From: Rhizomys pruinosus
Taxonomy: Eukaryota > Chordata > Mammalia > Rodentia > Spalacidae
Direction: 5' to 3'
Assembly (NCBI GenBank): GCA_009823505.1
Contig: VZQC01002915.1
Location: forward strand, 1,919,962-1,983,961
DNA length: 64,000 nucleotides
The notes beneath the pieces were generated by a model. That model had not been told where the DNA came from and ran no database searches. It was given only the letters and a program-made list of their open reading frames with translations. Within the stretch, counting starts at the first letter, position 1. Each line of letters starts with the position of its first letter. Position numbers and translations under genes: made by a program. Shown here piece by piece: positions 1-10,076 of this stretch.

Positions 1-861
1 GACCTTACCCTGAAGAGGTCTCCCCAGATATCCCGGGACCCTGCATCAGGATCAAGTGACCATGTCTAAGAAGTACATCTTAATGGTCATATAGTTCTAG
101 AAGTTCTAGAACAATGGTACCCCAACCAAAGCTTTGGCTAGTTGGGTGACTTTGAGTGCTATATTAATCTTCTCTGGAGCCTTAATTTCCCTCACTATAA
201 AATGGCATAATAATAGCAACAACAGCATTTGTCTTACTAGATTACAGCAAAGGTTCTGCATATTAATATATGCAAAATGTTTACAGGGTCCTGGGCACGT
301 GCAGTGGTCTCTACATCGAAGAATTATTGGAGGCTGCTTGAATGTTGAACTGGGTTGTGAGGGCTGCAGAGCTCACAGGCTGGGGCCTCTGTGGCCAGAT
401 GCTGAGCTCAAGGACAGGGCCTCTGTGCATTTCCTGACCCTTCTTGCTTTTTTGCCCGTTCTGTGTTCCCCAGCCTGGACTGCACGGACCCAGCTATGGC
501 TGCTCAGGGAGCTGACCCTGCAGCCTCACTTCACAAGGAGGTAGCCAGTCTGTGCTGGGCAAGGACAGACATTAAAAACCTATTTTCTCTCTGGGCATAA
601 GTAATTGGCAAAAAGCTCTAAATCCATAGCTGTCAGGTGAAGTCATTTCCGAGAGAAAGGGATGGAGGGAGAGAGCTGAGAGCTTGGAGCAGGATGGGAG
701 CTCAAGGGAAGGAAGGAGTGCGAACCAAAGAGAAGACAGCGGAGGACACGTCTCCCATGCCCCGTTCCCCAACTCGCCTGCTCTCTTCATTTATAACCCC
801 CCTCGTGGTCCCTCCCCCACCCTTTTCTGGAAAAAAAAGGGGTTTCTAAGGTGATGTAGAC
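1..861. other. Single-copy non-coding DNA, nothing recognised
   Basis: I see no repeat family, RNA gene or credible exon here. A 136-codon open frame (134-544) has no protein-like composition or recognisable domain and no splice context that supports it. The stretch near 800-845 is C-rich followed by an A run. Confidence 0.5.
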
Positions 862-1062
862 GAGTGAAAGCTGCCCATGGAATTATTTAATGAGCTAGAA
901 TGAATTGCGTTTGAAATCATTTAAATGGGATCTGGGAGCTGTAACTGCGGCACGGGATCTTAACCAGAGTGGGAAAGGCTCGTCGTGCTAATTGCTGGCA
1001 ATGATACTCCTACAGAGAGGAAGAGATAGCAACAAACAATTAGCAGACAGTGGTGATTTCAG
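862..1062. other. Candidate conserved non-coding element (AT-rich TAAT cluster)
   Basis: This repeat-free segment is dense in homeodomain-like cores (ATTA/TAAT, AATTAG) mixed with non-repetitive GC-containing sequence, including TTTAATGAGC, TGCTAATTGC and ACAATTAGC. That texture is common in developmental enhancers. No alignment was possible, so conservation is inferred from appearance only. Confidence 0.25.
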
Positions 1063-1408
1063 GGCCTGCACTGCTTGGCCAAGAGAGTAAGAACCTTGGC
1101 ACAGCTCTCTGGGAAGCCCAAGACCCCCAGTAGGGGGCAGCTAAGGCCTGGGAGTATAGGGAGTGGAGGTGAGGTGGGGTGGTCCGCTGCAGGGAGTGTG
1201 GAACAGAACTCCGCTGTAGGGGGAGGCGATGGAGGCAGGACTCCAGAGGGGGTAAAGGGAAGTTTCCCAGCGACCCAGGCTGCAGAGCTTGGGCGAGACA
1301 GCAGGAAAGGCCAGTGGCAGGCAGCACCTCCACCCAGGGGCAGCTTTGGGAGGGGAGTGAGGTTCACCCCCAGATCACACACCTTCCCTGGATTTCCCTC
1401 TCTTGATT
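1063..1408. other. Single-copy non-coding DNA
   Basis: G-rich single-copy sequence. Overlapping open frames on both strands (97-155 codons) reflect its low stop density rather than a gene. Confidence 0.45.
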
Positions 1409-1482
1409 CCACTTGTGTGTGTATGAGAATGTTCATGTGTGTGTATGTGTATGTGCCAGTGCACATACGTGCATGTATGTGG
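1409..1482. repeat. Imperfect TG-rich simple sequence
   Basis: Interrupted TG/TATG runs such as TGTGTGTATGTGTATGTG. It lies just upstream of a purer TG tract and a B3-like SINE, a common rodent arrangement where a SINE tail has degenerated into TG repeats. Confidence 0.7.
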
Positions 1483-1547
1483 AGTTTAGAGGACACTTTT
1501 GGGTACCATTCCTTGGGCATTGTCCACCTTCACAGTTTTTAAAATTT

Positions 1548-1552
<5 letters not shown>

Positions 1553-1582
<30 letters not shown>
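1553..1582. repeat. (TG)15 microsatellite
   Basis: Fifteen uninterrupted TG dinucleotides, followed by GCACGCCCACGCATG. Confidence 0.95.
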
Positions 1583-1583
<1 letters not shown>

Positions 1584-1590
1584 ACGCCCA

Positions 1591-1745
1591 CGCATGTCTG
1601 TGTTACAACATGCATGTGAGGGTCAGAGGACAGCTTGCAGGAGTCAGGTCTCTTCTTCCACTGTGCAGGTCCCAGGGACTGAACTCAGGCTGTTAGTCTT
1701 CATTGTAAGCACCTTTACCTGCTGAACCATCTTTCTGTTTCTTTC
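1591..1745 (-). mobile_element. B3-like SINE, antisense
   Basis: On the + strand this reads as the complement of a B3 element: GGTCAGAGGACAGCTTGCAGG, a GGGACTGAACTCAGG block, then ACCTGCTGAACCATCTTTCTG at the tRNA-derived head. B3 is a B2-related Pol III SINE of muroid rodents. The copy is diverged, so it is old. The TG tract adjoining its tail is typical. Confidence 0.75.
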
Positions 1746-1968
1746 CATTCTTTTCTTTGAGACAGGGTCTCTCACTGGCCTGGGGCTCATCAACTGGGCT
1801 GAGCTGGCTGGCTAATGGCCACCAGGGATCTGCCTGTCTCACCTCCTCAGTGCTGGGATTTCAAGGAAGCACTGCTACCTCTGGACTTTTCGCATGGGTT
1901 GGGGGCTCAAAGCCCAGTTCTCACGCCTGCAGGCAGTCACTTTACCGACTGAGTTTTCTCCCCAGTCC
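1746..1968 (-). mobile_element. B4/RSINE-type composite SINE, antisense
   Basis: It opens with TTTGAGACAGGGTCTCTCAC (the B1-derived part in antisense), passes through CTCAGTGCTGGGATT, and ends with CTTTACCGACTGAG...CCCCAGTC, the complement of an ID-like head. The B1 plus ID arrangement defines B4. It abuts the B3 element, so the two SINEs lie tail to head. Confidence 0.7.
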
Positions 1969-2029
1969 TTGGCTCTGCCTCTAATCACCACTTTCAGGAC
2001 AGCAGGACCCTGTTCATGAATGTTTTAAA

Positions 2030-2247
2030 AATATTTAATTATTTTTTTATTTTATATGTATGAATGTATTACCTGCATGCATGTAAGTGCACCTGTGTAG
2101 TGCAATGCCTGAGGAGGTCAGAAGACGGCGTTGGAGCCCTTGAAACTGCAGTTAAGGACAGTTGTTAGCCACCAATGTGGGAACTGAATCAGGGTACTGT
2201 GCAAGAGCAGCCAGTTCTCTTAACTGCTGAGCCATCTCTCCAGCCCA
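2030..2247 (-). mobile_element. B2 SINE, antisense (older type)
   Basis: An AT-rich tail complement (TTTATTTTATATGTATGAATG) is followed by the B2 body (GTAGTGCAATGCC, GAGGTCAGAAG) and the tRNA-like head complement ending AACTGCTGAGCCATCTCTCC. The body lacks the AACTCCARTTCCAGGRG duplication seen in younger B2 copies in this window. Confidence 0.9.
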
Positions 2248-2325
2248 TTGTCCACTTTTTGTGAATCGTGACCACACACTCTTTTCCCCTCTGGGCTCAG
2301 CGCTGGTCATCTTTGTAGTGCAGAA

Positions 2326-2431
2326 GGCAGTGGGTTCTCCTGACCACCTGGCCTGTGCAGAGGGGATGGGCAGTGGGTTCTCCTGACCACCCGGCCTGTG
2401 CAGAGGGGACAGGCAGTGGGCTCTCCTGACC
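2326..2431. repeat. Short tandem duplication, ~42-43 bp unit, about 2.5 copies
   Basis: The block GGCAGTGGGTTCTCCTGACC followed by a CCTGGCCTGTGCAGAGGGGA-type segment occurs twice in full and a third time in part (GGCAGTGGGCTCTCCTGACC). Units differ by only a few bases, so the expansion is fairly recent. Confidence 0.85.
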
Positions 2432-2788
2432 TCCAGGTGCTTTCCATCTCCCCTCTGCATTTCCTTCGCTGGGCTGCATGTCCTTTTCATTGTGCCCTCA
2501 GCACCTCCTCCTCCAGGAAGACTTCCCACACTTCTTCCATCATGGAGTGCCTTTCTTAAAACTGGCTCGACTTCCTGGGGCAGTTGCCTACAGACAGATC
2601 TGTCTCTGTTTTGAATGTGCTTCAGAGATGACCAGAAGAAGGCACAATAGAGAGCAATTCGTTATTAATAATTTACATCCACCAAATGCTCAGTTTGCCA
2701 TTGTTACTGGTTTGCTAGTAGCGATCATTATTCATGGTACCATTACACTCACCATGTGTGAGTAACTCAGCATATTATACCTAATTGT

Positions 2789-2790
<2 letters not shown>
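2432..2790. other. Single-copy DNA, possible L2-like relic
   Basis: GAAGACTTCCCACAC near 2517 is reminiscent of L2 3' ends, but the match is too short to call. Otherwise nothing is recognised. Confidence 0.3.

Positions 2791-2823
<33 letters not shown>
2791..2823. repeat. (TC)n microsatellite
   Basis: Uninterrupted TC dinucleotides for about 33 bases. Confidence 0.95.
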
Positions 2824-2826
<3 letters not shown>

Positions 2827-3235
2827 GGACTAGAACTGTCATGACTATTCTTTCCAAGTAGTCATCTTGTGGTTGGAAGGGTAATACTAGTGAACCACAG
2901 AGTGTATTAAGCTCAGAATTTGTCCATCTGAACCCCTGGGCTTGTAACCTCTGAAGGGAAGTTTGCTAAATACTCTGATCATGCAGCTTTCTACATTGTA
3001 GGGACTACACAGAGTGCTGGGAGCTGGAGAGCCTACATTTAGGGTTTCTTATGTAGACAAAGAGAATACTGAACAAATGCTATTTTTCTGAGGTCTTCCA
3101 GCCCATAGGTGGCGCTGTTGGACCCTGGAAAGTCTCAGGGCCCAGTTGCCAACACAGACAGCCTGGCAGGTGGGTGCCATTTCAGTTCTGTGAATGGGAA
3201 GGCAGAGCAATGTTTGTAAGAAGGGACCCTGGCAA
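2824..3235. other. Single-copy non-coding DNA
   Basis: No repeat or coding signal recognised. Confidence 0.4.
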
Positions 3236-3420
3236 AAACCTAAATGACTAGTAAGATGGTTAAATAAATTATGATGCACCCATATAATAAAATGCCATGT
3301 AAACATAAAAAAAGACATAGATTTATGTTGATTGAGAAAGCTATCTATAGATTTTGTTGACCCAAAGTTATAAAATTGTGGAAGACAGACAGATATGGAT
3401 AGATAGCAAGCAGCTTGTCA
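3236..3420 (+). mobile_element. Ancient L1M 3'-end fragment
   Basis: AACCTAAATGACTAG..., GGTTAAATAAATTATGATG, AAAATGCCATGTAAAC and AAGTTATAAAATTGTG follow the order of the 3' region of old placental L1M lines (the 'ATAAATTATGGTATATCCA...AATACTATGCAGCC' landmark in diverged form). It is a decayed fragment with no coding capacity. Confidence 0.65.
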
Positions 3421-4458
3421 CCAAAACTATTAACAAAAAATTCTTTACATGGTGTGAATTTTGCTTTAACCTTATCTGCAATGTGTGTTTTTAAAATAAC
3501 AAGTGTGTATTATCTTTACCATTGGGGATATTCAGGTTGGTTTCCATTAGGTTTATAACTCAAACCAAACTGAAGGTCTTGCTAATGTTCCCCAAAGGTC
3601 CCTTCAGAGTGTAACCTCCTCTGAAATCTCAAGTGTGAGTTAGTGACTAGTTATTTCTTCTCAGAGGAGTCAGGATATTTGTCACCAAAGTTAGAGACAC
3701 GAAAGGCTGGCGGGGGCTTTGGTGGAGCAGTTCAACACTTGGCATCTCAGCCCTGGGTCTCTGGGTGCACGGAGGTTTAGTTGAGCTTCAGCCATGCGCT
3801 CACCATCTTCCCTTCTCCATGGGCCCCTCCTCCCTATCCTCACCCTCTTCCTGGTGTCGCTAGCTTTCATCTCCACAAATTTTATTCAGCCGTGAGTCCC
3901 TGAACTTTCTAATTGAGATCAGAGATAAATATAGTGGAGAAGGCAGGCGAGAGAGGGAGGAGGCTTCGTTTTAATTTGCAGCATTTCCCATTAATAACAA
4001 CTTCTAATTAAAAAGTCTCCATCTTCTAGCCCAAGTCCAAGGGAAAAGTCTCCTCAGGTCTGGCTGCCTGGGACCTTTGTGCCAGTGAGTTCACAGTGCA
4101 GCTTTCTGTACCAGCTGAGCCCTCATTGTCAGAAGCCATAATTAAGCTGGGGGCAGGGGGAGTATGTTACTAAAAACCACAGTGATCCTCCCTTGCTGTA
4201 GTCCAAAAGAGGGGGACACACACCTTCCTTGGTGGTTCATTTTTGCTAGAGTGCCTGGCAAGGATGAGCTATGAAGCTGGAGCTCAGGGGAGTAGGGGGC
4301 TTTTCAAGGTGGGGCTGAAGCTTCATGCCTGGGGCTGGTGTATAGGAGGGCAAAGTGGTGCCATAGAAGAGGGGCTCATTCTCTATTATTCTAGGATACA
4401 TCGACCTTCTCTTTTCCCTTTCTTCTTTTCCAGAATCTCCACTGTGGAGACTTCCTCA

Positions 4459-4460
<2 letters not shown>
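3421..4460. other. Mostly single-copy DNA; AT-rich conserved-looking core at 3895-4025
   Basis: Within 3895-4025, the run TTTTAATTTGCAGCATTTCC and ACTTCTAATTAAAAAGTC resembles homeodomain/MEF2-site clusters of conserved non-coding DNA. The rest shows no recognised repeat. No exon is supported. Confidence 0.25.

Positions 4461-4501
<41 letters not shown>
4461..4501. repeat. (TG)20 microsatellite
   Basis: About 20 pure TG units ending at TGTACGTGCAGG. Confidence 0.95.
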
Positions 4502-4504
<3 letters not shown>

Positions 4505-4760
4505 TGCAGGGCTGGCTGTGCTGCTGACAGAGGAGCAATGGCCGTTAATAGTCTAAGATAGTAGGACATGCCACTTAGTATTGATCTAAATACAAGTTAA
4601 TTTTTTTCCTTCAGAAACATTTTAATGCCTTGGTTACTCGCTGAACTGAAATAAGCACTTCAAACAACCTGCTATGAATAAATGAAGGCCGAATGAACAG
4701 AAAGACCCTCTGTGAACTGTGAGTCCCTTGTAGCCACCTGGCTCCCCAGTACTTCCGCTT

Positions 4761-4895
4761 GGTGTGTGTGTGTGCATGTGTGCGTGTGCAAGCACGTGTG
4801 TGTGCTTGTGTGTGTGTGCACGCGTACGCATGTGTGTATGTGTGTGTGTGCGTGTGTGTGTGTGTGTGTGTATGTATGTGTGCATACGTGTGTGT
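4761..4895. repeat. Compound (TG)n/(CG)/(TATG)n tract
   Basis: Roughly 135 bases of almost perfectly alternating purine-pyrimidine sequence: TG runs broken by TGCGTG, CACGTG, CACGCGTACGCATG and TATGTATG. Such alternation favours left-handed Z-DNA. Long Cys/Val-rich frames on one strand and His/Thr-rich frames on the other are artefacts of the repeat. Confidence 0.9.
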
Positions 4896-5339
4896 AGCAG
4901 ATCTCAAACCTAAGGCACCTGTGATCTGCCTCTCACACAGCTTCCTCCTGTCTCCATCCTTTGGTTCCTTGGTCAGAAGTTGTCATAGCACACTTAACTC
5001 TGCTCATTATAATGCATGCTGTCTCCCTTAGCCATGAGACATGGTGTTGAATTCAGTATGCATCCAGAATCCAGTAGGATTCTCCCTGCCTGTACTGCTG
5101 GGACCCTAATCAGCATGGCCATCATCTCTCTTCTGTAGTACAGCTGGGCATCACTGAATGACAGGACACAATCCGAGGGATGCATCACTAGGAGATTTTT
5201 GTCTCGGGTTTGCACTTACACAAATCTAGATGGTACAGATCAATCACTCAGCGTAGCCTCTTGATGCAGTCAAGAGATGTGCTGAACAAAAGATGGATGA
5301 GGCTGTGCTGCATGCCAGACTCCTTTACAGTAAACTCTT

Positions 5340-5380
5340 TACACACACACAGACACACACACACACACACACACACACAG
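5340..5380. repeat. (CA)n microsatellite
   Basis: ACACACACACAGACAC followed by about 14 pure CA units. Confidence 0.95.
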
Positions 5381-6103
5381 GCTAAAGGAATATAAAAAGT
5401 ACAACATAGAAAGTAGATAAACCAGGAACAGTGGTCCATTACCATCACGCATCATGTGCTGTGCGTCACTGGCAGCACAGTGGGTGTATTCATACAAACA
5501 CCAACTACACCCGTGTAAGTATCACCTTGCAATATGACATTTACATGGGTACAACATCCTTAGATAGTAGGATTAATTCAGCTCTATAAAAATCTCCTAG
5601 GACCTCCATTTAATATATGCTTATTGTTTTGTTTAAAGATATGGTTATTGTTGACCTAAATGATTCGTGGTGCATGGCTACATTCCAGTACCTTCCCAGC
5701 TACTCTGCTTGCGTCCGCACTTGTTCCTGAAAGTTCATCTTAAACCACGCAACCAGAGGGAGCCACCTGAAGCATAATTTAGGTTGTGTTCCTCCTCTGG
5801 TCAGAAGAGTGGTATCCCTTTTCATAAGAGTGAAGCCGGACAGCTTACTAGGCCTGAAGGTAACCCTCTGCCTCACCTTCTCCTCCTCACCAGGCTTCTA
5901 GTCTAGTCAACTGGTCTGTATTACTCCTTGTCTTGTGCCAGCCACACCCTGCCTCAGGGACCTGGTACTTTATCTACCTCAGATGGGAAGACTCTTCCAC
6001 CAAGTGTCTGTATGGTACAGTCTTTTACCTCCTACAGGTTGCTGTTCAATTAAGACCACTTTGAACCCCCACTTCCACAAGTAACTCCTTTCCTTCTTTA
6101 TTA
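5381..6103. other. Single-copy non-coding DNA
   Basis: No repeat family, RNA or coding signal recognised. Confidence 0.4.
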
Positions 6104-6268
6104 GTTTTTTTTTTTTTTCTTTTTGGTATTTTTGAGACAGTGTCTCCTTTAGTCCCAGCTGTCCTGGAGCTCCCTCTGTAGACCAGGCTGGCCTTGAACT
6201 CACAGAGATCTACCTGCCTCTGCCTCCTGAGTGCTAGGATCAAAGGTGTGTGCCACCACACCTGGCCT
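6104..6268 (-). mobile_element. B1 SINE, antisense
   Basis: A poly(T) tail complement, then TTTTTGAGACAGTGTCTCC, TGTAGACCAGGCTGGCC, ACTCACAGAGATCTACC and the head complement GGTGTGTGCCACCACACC. B1 derives from 7SL RNA and is mobilised by L1. Several CpG decay changes suggest moderate age. Confidence 0.92.
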
Positions 6269-6497
6269 TTATTACTTTTTAATAGCACATGTCACGTTCT
6301 GGTTTTTTTTTTCTTGTTTGTGCCTCTCTCCAACACCACTAGAAGGTACACTCTATGGAGGCAGAAATGTTTATATCTGTAATGTTCAGCATCAAGACCA
6401 AGGCCTGGTGCCATTTGTTGAATGGGTGAATACAAGTAAACTGAGTTCAAGTTCAAGCCAAGGCTTACATGTCTGGGACATATAACCTATTAGGGTC

Positions 6498-6862
6498 TGT
6501 ATTAGTCACTTTTCTGTTGCTGTGATAAAACACCACGACCAAAGGAACTTATAAAAGGAAGAGTTTATTTGAGCTTACAATTGACGGTTCCAGGGAATTA
6601 GAGTCCATTGTGGTAGGAGGCGTGGCGGAAGGCGTGGCGGCTGGATCTGGAGCAGGAAGCCGAGGGTCACATCTCGCAAAGAGCACAGGAAACAGAGAGA
6701 TTGGAGACCATGAGGCTTGTCAAACTCACTAAACCTGCCCCCAATAACGTACTTCCTCTAGCACGGCCACAACTTCTAAGACCTCCAAAAACAGTGCCAC
6801 CAACTGGAGACAAATGTCTGAATACTTACAGCCTATTGGGGACACTCATTCAAACCACCATA
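6498..6862 (-). mobile_element. MaLR-type solo LTR (ORR1/MT-like), antisense
   Basis: Ends match MaLR LTR termini in antisense: TGTATTAGTCACTTTTCTG at the left and CATTCAAACCACCATA at the right. An internal TTTATT, the complement of AATAAA, fits the LTR poly(A) signal (AGAGTTTATTTGAGC). It is the inverted partner of the LTR at 7212-7567. It contains an extra GCGTGGC repeat unit (about 12 bp, GGAGGCGTGGCGGAAGGCGTGG) absent from its partner. Confidence 0.8.
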
Positions 6863-6904
6863 GGGTCCTAGCACCTTGGAAGGAGACAGTTGTTCTTAAA
6901 AGGG

Positions 6905-7135
6905 TAGGGCTGGAACCAGTGGGACAGGAGCTGAAATCTAGCTTTGTCACTTACGAGCTGAATGACCCTGGGTATTGACAACTCCTCTAAGCTTCTACTG
7001 GCTTCGTTTAGAAAATGGGGATAATGATAGCATCTCCTTTATGGGACAGCTGAATGGAGACAATCGAAGCAATGATAACCAGTACTTCTCACTATCCCAG
7101 TTTACAGTGAATGCTCAGTAAATGTTAGCTACAAG
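6905..7135 (+). mobile_element. MIR SINE (ancient)
   Basis: CTTTGTCACTTACGAGCTGAATGACC, a GGGTA...CTCTAAGCTTC section, AGAAAATGGGGATAATGATAG and AATGCTCAGTAAATGTTAGC follow the MIR consensus in order over most of its length. MIR insertions predate the placental radiation, so the two LTRs on either side inserted around it. Confidence 0.88.
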
Positions 7136-7211
7136 TGGAGGTGTGATTTTGTTGTCATCGGGAAATACCTTCTAGATGAGCAGTTGTTCTATGGATCCTG
7201 AGGAAGCCAAA

Positions 7212-7567
7212 TGTGGTGGTTTGCATGAGTGTCCCCCATAGGCTGTAAGTATTCAGACATTTGTCTCCAGGTGGTGGCGCTGTTTTTGGAGGTCTTAGAG
7301 GTGTGGCCATGCTGGGGGAAGTGTGTCACTGGGGGCAGGCTTAGTGAGTTTTAACAAGCCTCTGTGGTCTACAGTTGCCCTCTCTGTTTCCTGTACTCTT
7401 TGCGAGATGTGACCCTTGGTTTGCTGCTCCAGATCCAGCTGCCATGCCTCCCACCACAATGGACTCTCATTCCCTGGAACCGCCAATCGTAAGCTCAAAT
7501 AAACTCTTCCTTTTATAAGTTCCTTGGTCTGGTGTTTTATCACAGCAACAGAAAACTGACTAATACA
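7212..7567 (+). mobile_element. MaLR-type solo LTR (ORR1/MT-like), sense
   Basis: Begins TGTGGTGGTTTGCATGAGTG and ends AACTGACTAATACA, with AAATAAACTCTTCC supplying the poly(A) signal. It is a close inverted copy of 6498-6862: both carry GCGAGATGTGACCC, CTGCTCCAGATCCAGC and CACAATGGACTCT. No internal retroviral region accompanies either LTR. Confidence 0.85.
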
Positions 7568-7633
7568 CCAAGCATAAGCTTTAGCTGCAGAAAATAGGCT
7601 TAGTATTAAGAAGGATCAAGGAGGCCAGTGTGG

Positions 7634-8399
7634 GTCAGGCCTTGCAGTGGCTCTGTTTTAGAGTCAGGCCTTGCAGTGGCTCTGTTTTAGAGTCAGGCCT
7701 TGCAGTGGCTCTGTTTTAGAGTCAGGCCTTGCAGTGGCTCTGTTTTAGAGTCAGGCCTTGCAGTGGCTCTGTTTTAGAGTCAGGCCTTGCAGTGGCTCTG
7801 TTTTAGAGTCAGGCCTTGCAGTGGCTCTGTTTTAGAGTCAGGCCTTGCAGTGGCTCTGTTTTAGAGTCAGGCCTTGCAGTGGCTCTGTTTTAGAGTCAGG
7901 CCTTGCAGTGGCTCTGTTTTAGAGTCAGGCCTTGCAGTGGCTCTGTTTTAGAGTCAGGCCTTGCAGTGGCTCTGTTTTAGAGTCAGGCCTTGCAGTGGCT
8001 CTGTTTTAGAGTCAGGCCTTGCAGTGGCTCTGTTTTAGAGTCAGGCCTTGCAGTGGCTCTGTTTTAGAGTCAGGCCTTGCAGTGGCTCTGTTTTAGAGTC
8101 AGGCCTTGCAGTGGCTCTGTTTTAGAGTCAGGCCTTGCAGTGGCTCTATTTTAGAGTCAGACCTTGCAGTGGCTCTGTTTTAGAGTCAGACCTTGCAGTG
8201 GCTCTGTTTTAGAGTCAGGCCTTGCAGTGGCTCTGTTTTAGAGTCAGGCCTTGCAGTGGCTCTGTTTTAGAGTCAGGCCTTGCAGTGGCTCTGTTTTAGA
8301 GTCAGTCAGGCCTTGCAGTGGCTCTGTTTTAGAGTCAGTCAGGCCTTGCAGTGGCTCTGTTTTAGAGTCAGGCCTTGCAGTGGCTCTGTTTTAGAGTCA
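7634..8399 (+). repeat. 29-bp minisatellite, about 26 copies
   Basis: Head-to-tail copies of a 29-base unit (GTCAGGCCTTGCAGTGGCTC followed by TGTTTTAGA). Most units are identical. Variants gather near the right end: CTCTATTTTAG once, GTCAGACCTTGC twice, and two units lengthened by 4 bases (AGTCAGTCAGG, near 8304 and 8335). There are no spacers between units. Since 29 is not a multiple of 3, a continuous frame cannot encode a repeating peptide of one unit. Confidence 0.97.
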
Positions 8400-8545
8400 C
8401 TCCTTAATAAACCAGTATAAGAGAGCTCCAGCATTCATTTCTCTCTGCTTCCTGGCTGTGGAAACAGTGTGACCAATCACCTCACACTCCCACAGCCATG
8501 CCTTCCAAACCATGAGTCAAAATACACCCCCTGAAATGAGCATAA
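8400..8545 (+). mobile_element. Rodent LTR-like fragment bordering the minisatellite
   Basis: AGCATTCATTTCTCTCTGC, TTCCTGGCTGTGGAAACAGTG and CCACAGCCATGCCTTCC resemble the R/U5 half of a rodent LTR family containing CTGCTTCCTGACTGTGGA. The left half of that LTR is not evident, so the minisatellite may have expanded inside it. Confidence 0.5.
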
Positions 8546-8659
8546 GTTAATGGGCGCTGCTAAGGGAGATGATAAAGATGGTGATGGTGTGACATCACCC
8601 CTCATGGTGATGGCTGGTGAGAGCTTGTTTGTTAAGCACAGTCCTGAAGATGTTTTGAT

Positions 8660-8882
8660 TCACAGAAGGGTTGGCAAACTTTTAAGCACTTGACTAGATT
8701 TGTAAATATTTTAGGCTTTGCAGGTCTTTGAGTGCCATAAGCCACTCAATTATAGAAGCATGAGTGCTTCCATGGGCAAGTAGGTGTGGCTGTGTTACAA
8801 TAGAACTTTATTTATAAAACAGGTTGGAGGGCCAGATTTGGCCTCAGGGCTATAGCTTGCTGGTCTCAGGTCTGTGGGAACT
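8660..8882 (+). mobile_element. hAT-Charlie non-autonomous DNA transposon (MER1-type)
   Basis: GGTTGGCAAACTTTT at the left and GCTTGCTGGTCTCAGG at the right mark degraded inverted ends. Between are TAAATATTTTAGGCTTTGCAG, TGTGGCTGTGTTACAATAG and AACTTTATTTATAAAACAGG, landmarks of a widespread placental hAT family. It is a fossil with no coding capacity. I am unsure of the exact MER number. Confidence 0.7.
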
Positions 8883-10053
8883 TTTCTTCAGATGGCTAAA
8901 AGAATATGCTAAAGGAGTAGACTTGTCAGAGGGGCCTGTGGCTGAAGGATAGAAAGTCTAGGTCTACAGATGTTGTTTTCTTTAAAGAAGAGATTTAAGA
9001 GCTTCTGCATGAGTCTAGTGTAAATGACTGCACTGGGCAGAAAGCTCTGTCTTCACCCACAGCTTTTAGACCAAAAATTGGGGCAACCTGTCAGAAACAT
9101 CAGAATATGTTCATGTGTTGGATAAGTGGTTGATTTAGTCTGTAGGCACTTTCAAAACCCCTATTTACTGAGATATGCTAAGGCATGAGGTTACTGGCAT
9201 TCAGGAAAACAAAGTCACAGATTTGGCTCCTCTCCAATATGGGGTCACTGAAAATTTCAGACTAAAGATAGTTTCACTTTCTAATTATATCCCTAAGCCC
9301 ATAGTGTGCACACAGCCACAGGTGAAAACCAACAAGGATGCATTGTCGACTTCACTTAGAATGCAATCCATCTCCAGGCTCATCTGGGTCTCTTGTGGAG
9401 ACCTAGACACTCACTGTCAGCTGTAGCCACTGTCCTACTAATCAAATAGCTCGAGGCATACATAATTCATTTTCCATTTGCCAAGAATGGCAAACATCTG
9501 GCGCAACAGCCTCCAACTCCTCTCACCTTTACACATCTGAGAACATTGTTAATTGATCTTGACTGTCATTCTTCTTGAGACTTGGCCTCACATAGGTAAG
9601 GTTCTAGAATATTTATTGTAGTTAGAATAGGGTTGAATGTGAGATCAAAACATAGAGGGAAATTATTAAGAATCCCAAGACCCCACCCTCCCTTGACTTT
9701 TAGTATCTCAATTCTCTAGCACCCTTCCCAATATATTACTCCAGGTAGTGGCTATAAGTTTATTGGAGGTGGCTATTTGTCAACATTGATTTAAGAAGTT
9801 CAAGGGAAACAGCATACACTTTTTTTATAACCTTGTAGGAACTGACCAGAGGATGATAAACAAACTGTTGATATCCAGGGAATCTGTCTCAAGCACTGTG
9901 TTCAGAAAGACTCAAAAAGACGTGATCTCTCACCATCTTTGGCATCATGAAATCACAGGTGAGTGTGTAGTTCAGAAGAACACTTATCTAGTTTGTGAGA
10001 GGCACTGAATTCCATCCCCAGGACCAAAATAGTACAAAAGTACTATTAGATCA
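8883..10053. other. Single-copy non-coding DNA
   Basis: No recognised repeat except a possible ID-like scrap at 9995-10025 (GAGGCACTGAATTCCATCCCC). Nothing protein-like. Confidence 0.4.
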
Positions 10054-10076
10054 TAGAGAGAGAGAGAGAGAGAGAT
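10054..10076. repeat. (AG)n microsatellite
   Basis: About 11 AG dinucleotides. Confidence 0.9.

Noticed and set aside
134..544. 136-codon open frame as a gene
   Set aside because: No recognisable domain, no splice or promoter context, and unremarkable composition in intergenic-looking DNA.
4761..4907. Cysteine/valine-rich or histidine/threonine-rich small proteins
   Set aside because: Both strands are simple TG/CA repeats.
7634..8399. CRISPR array (29-base direct repeats)
   Set aside because: The units are contiguous with no spacers and the context is mammalian. It is a minisatellite.
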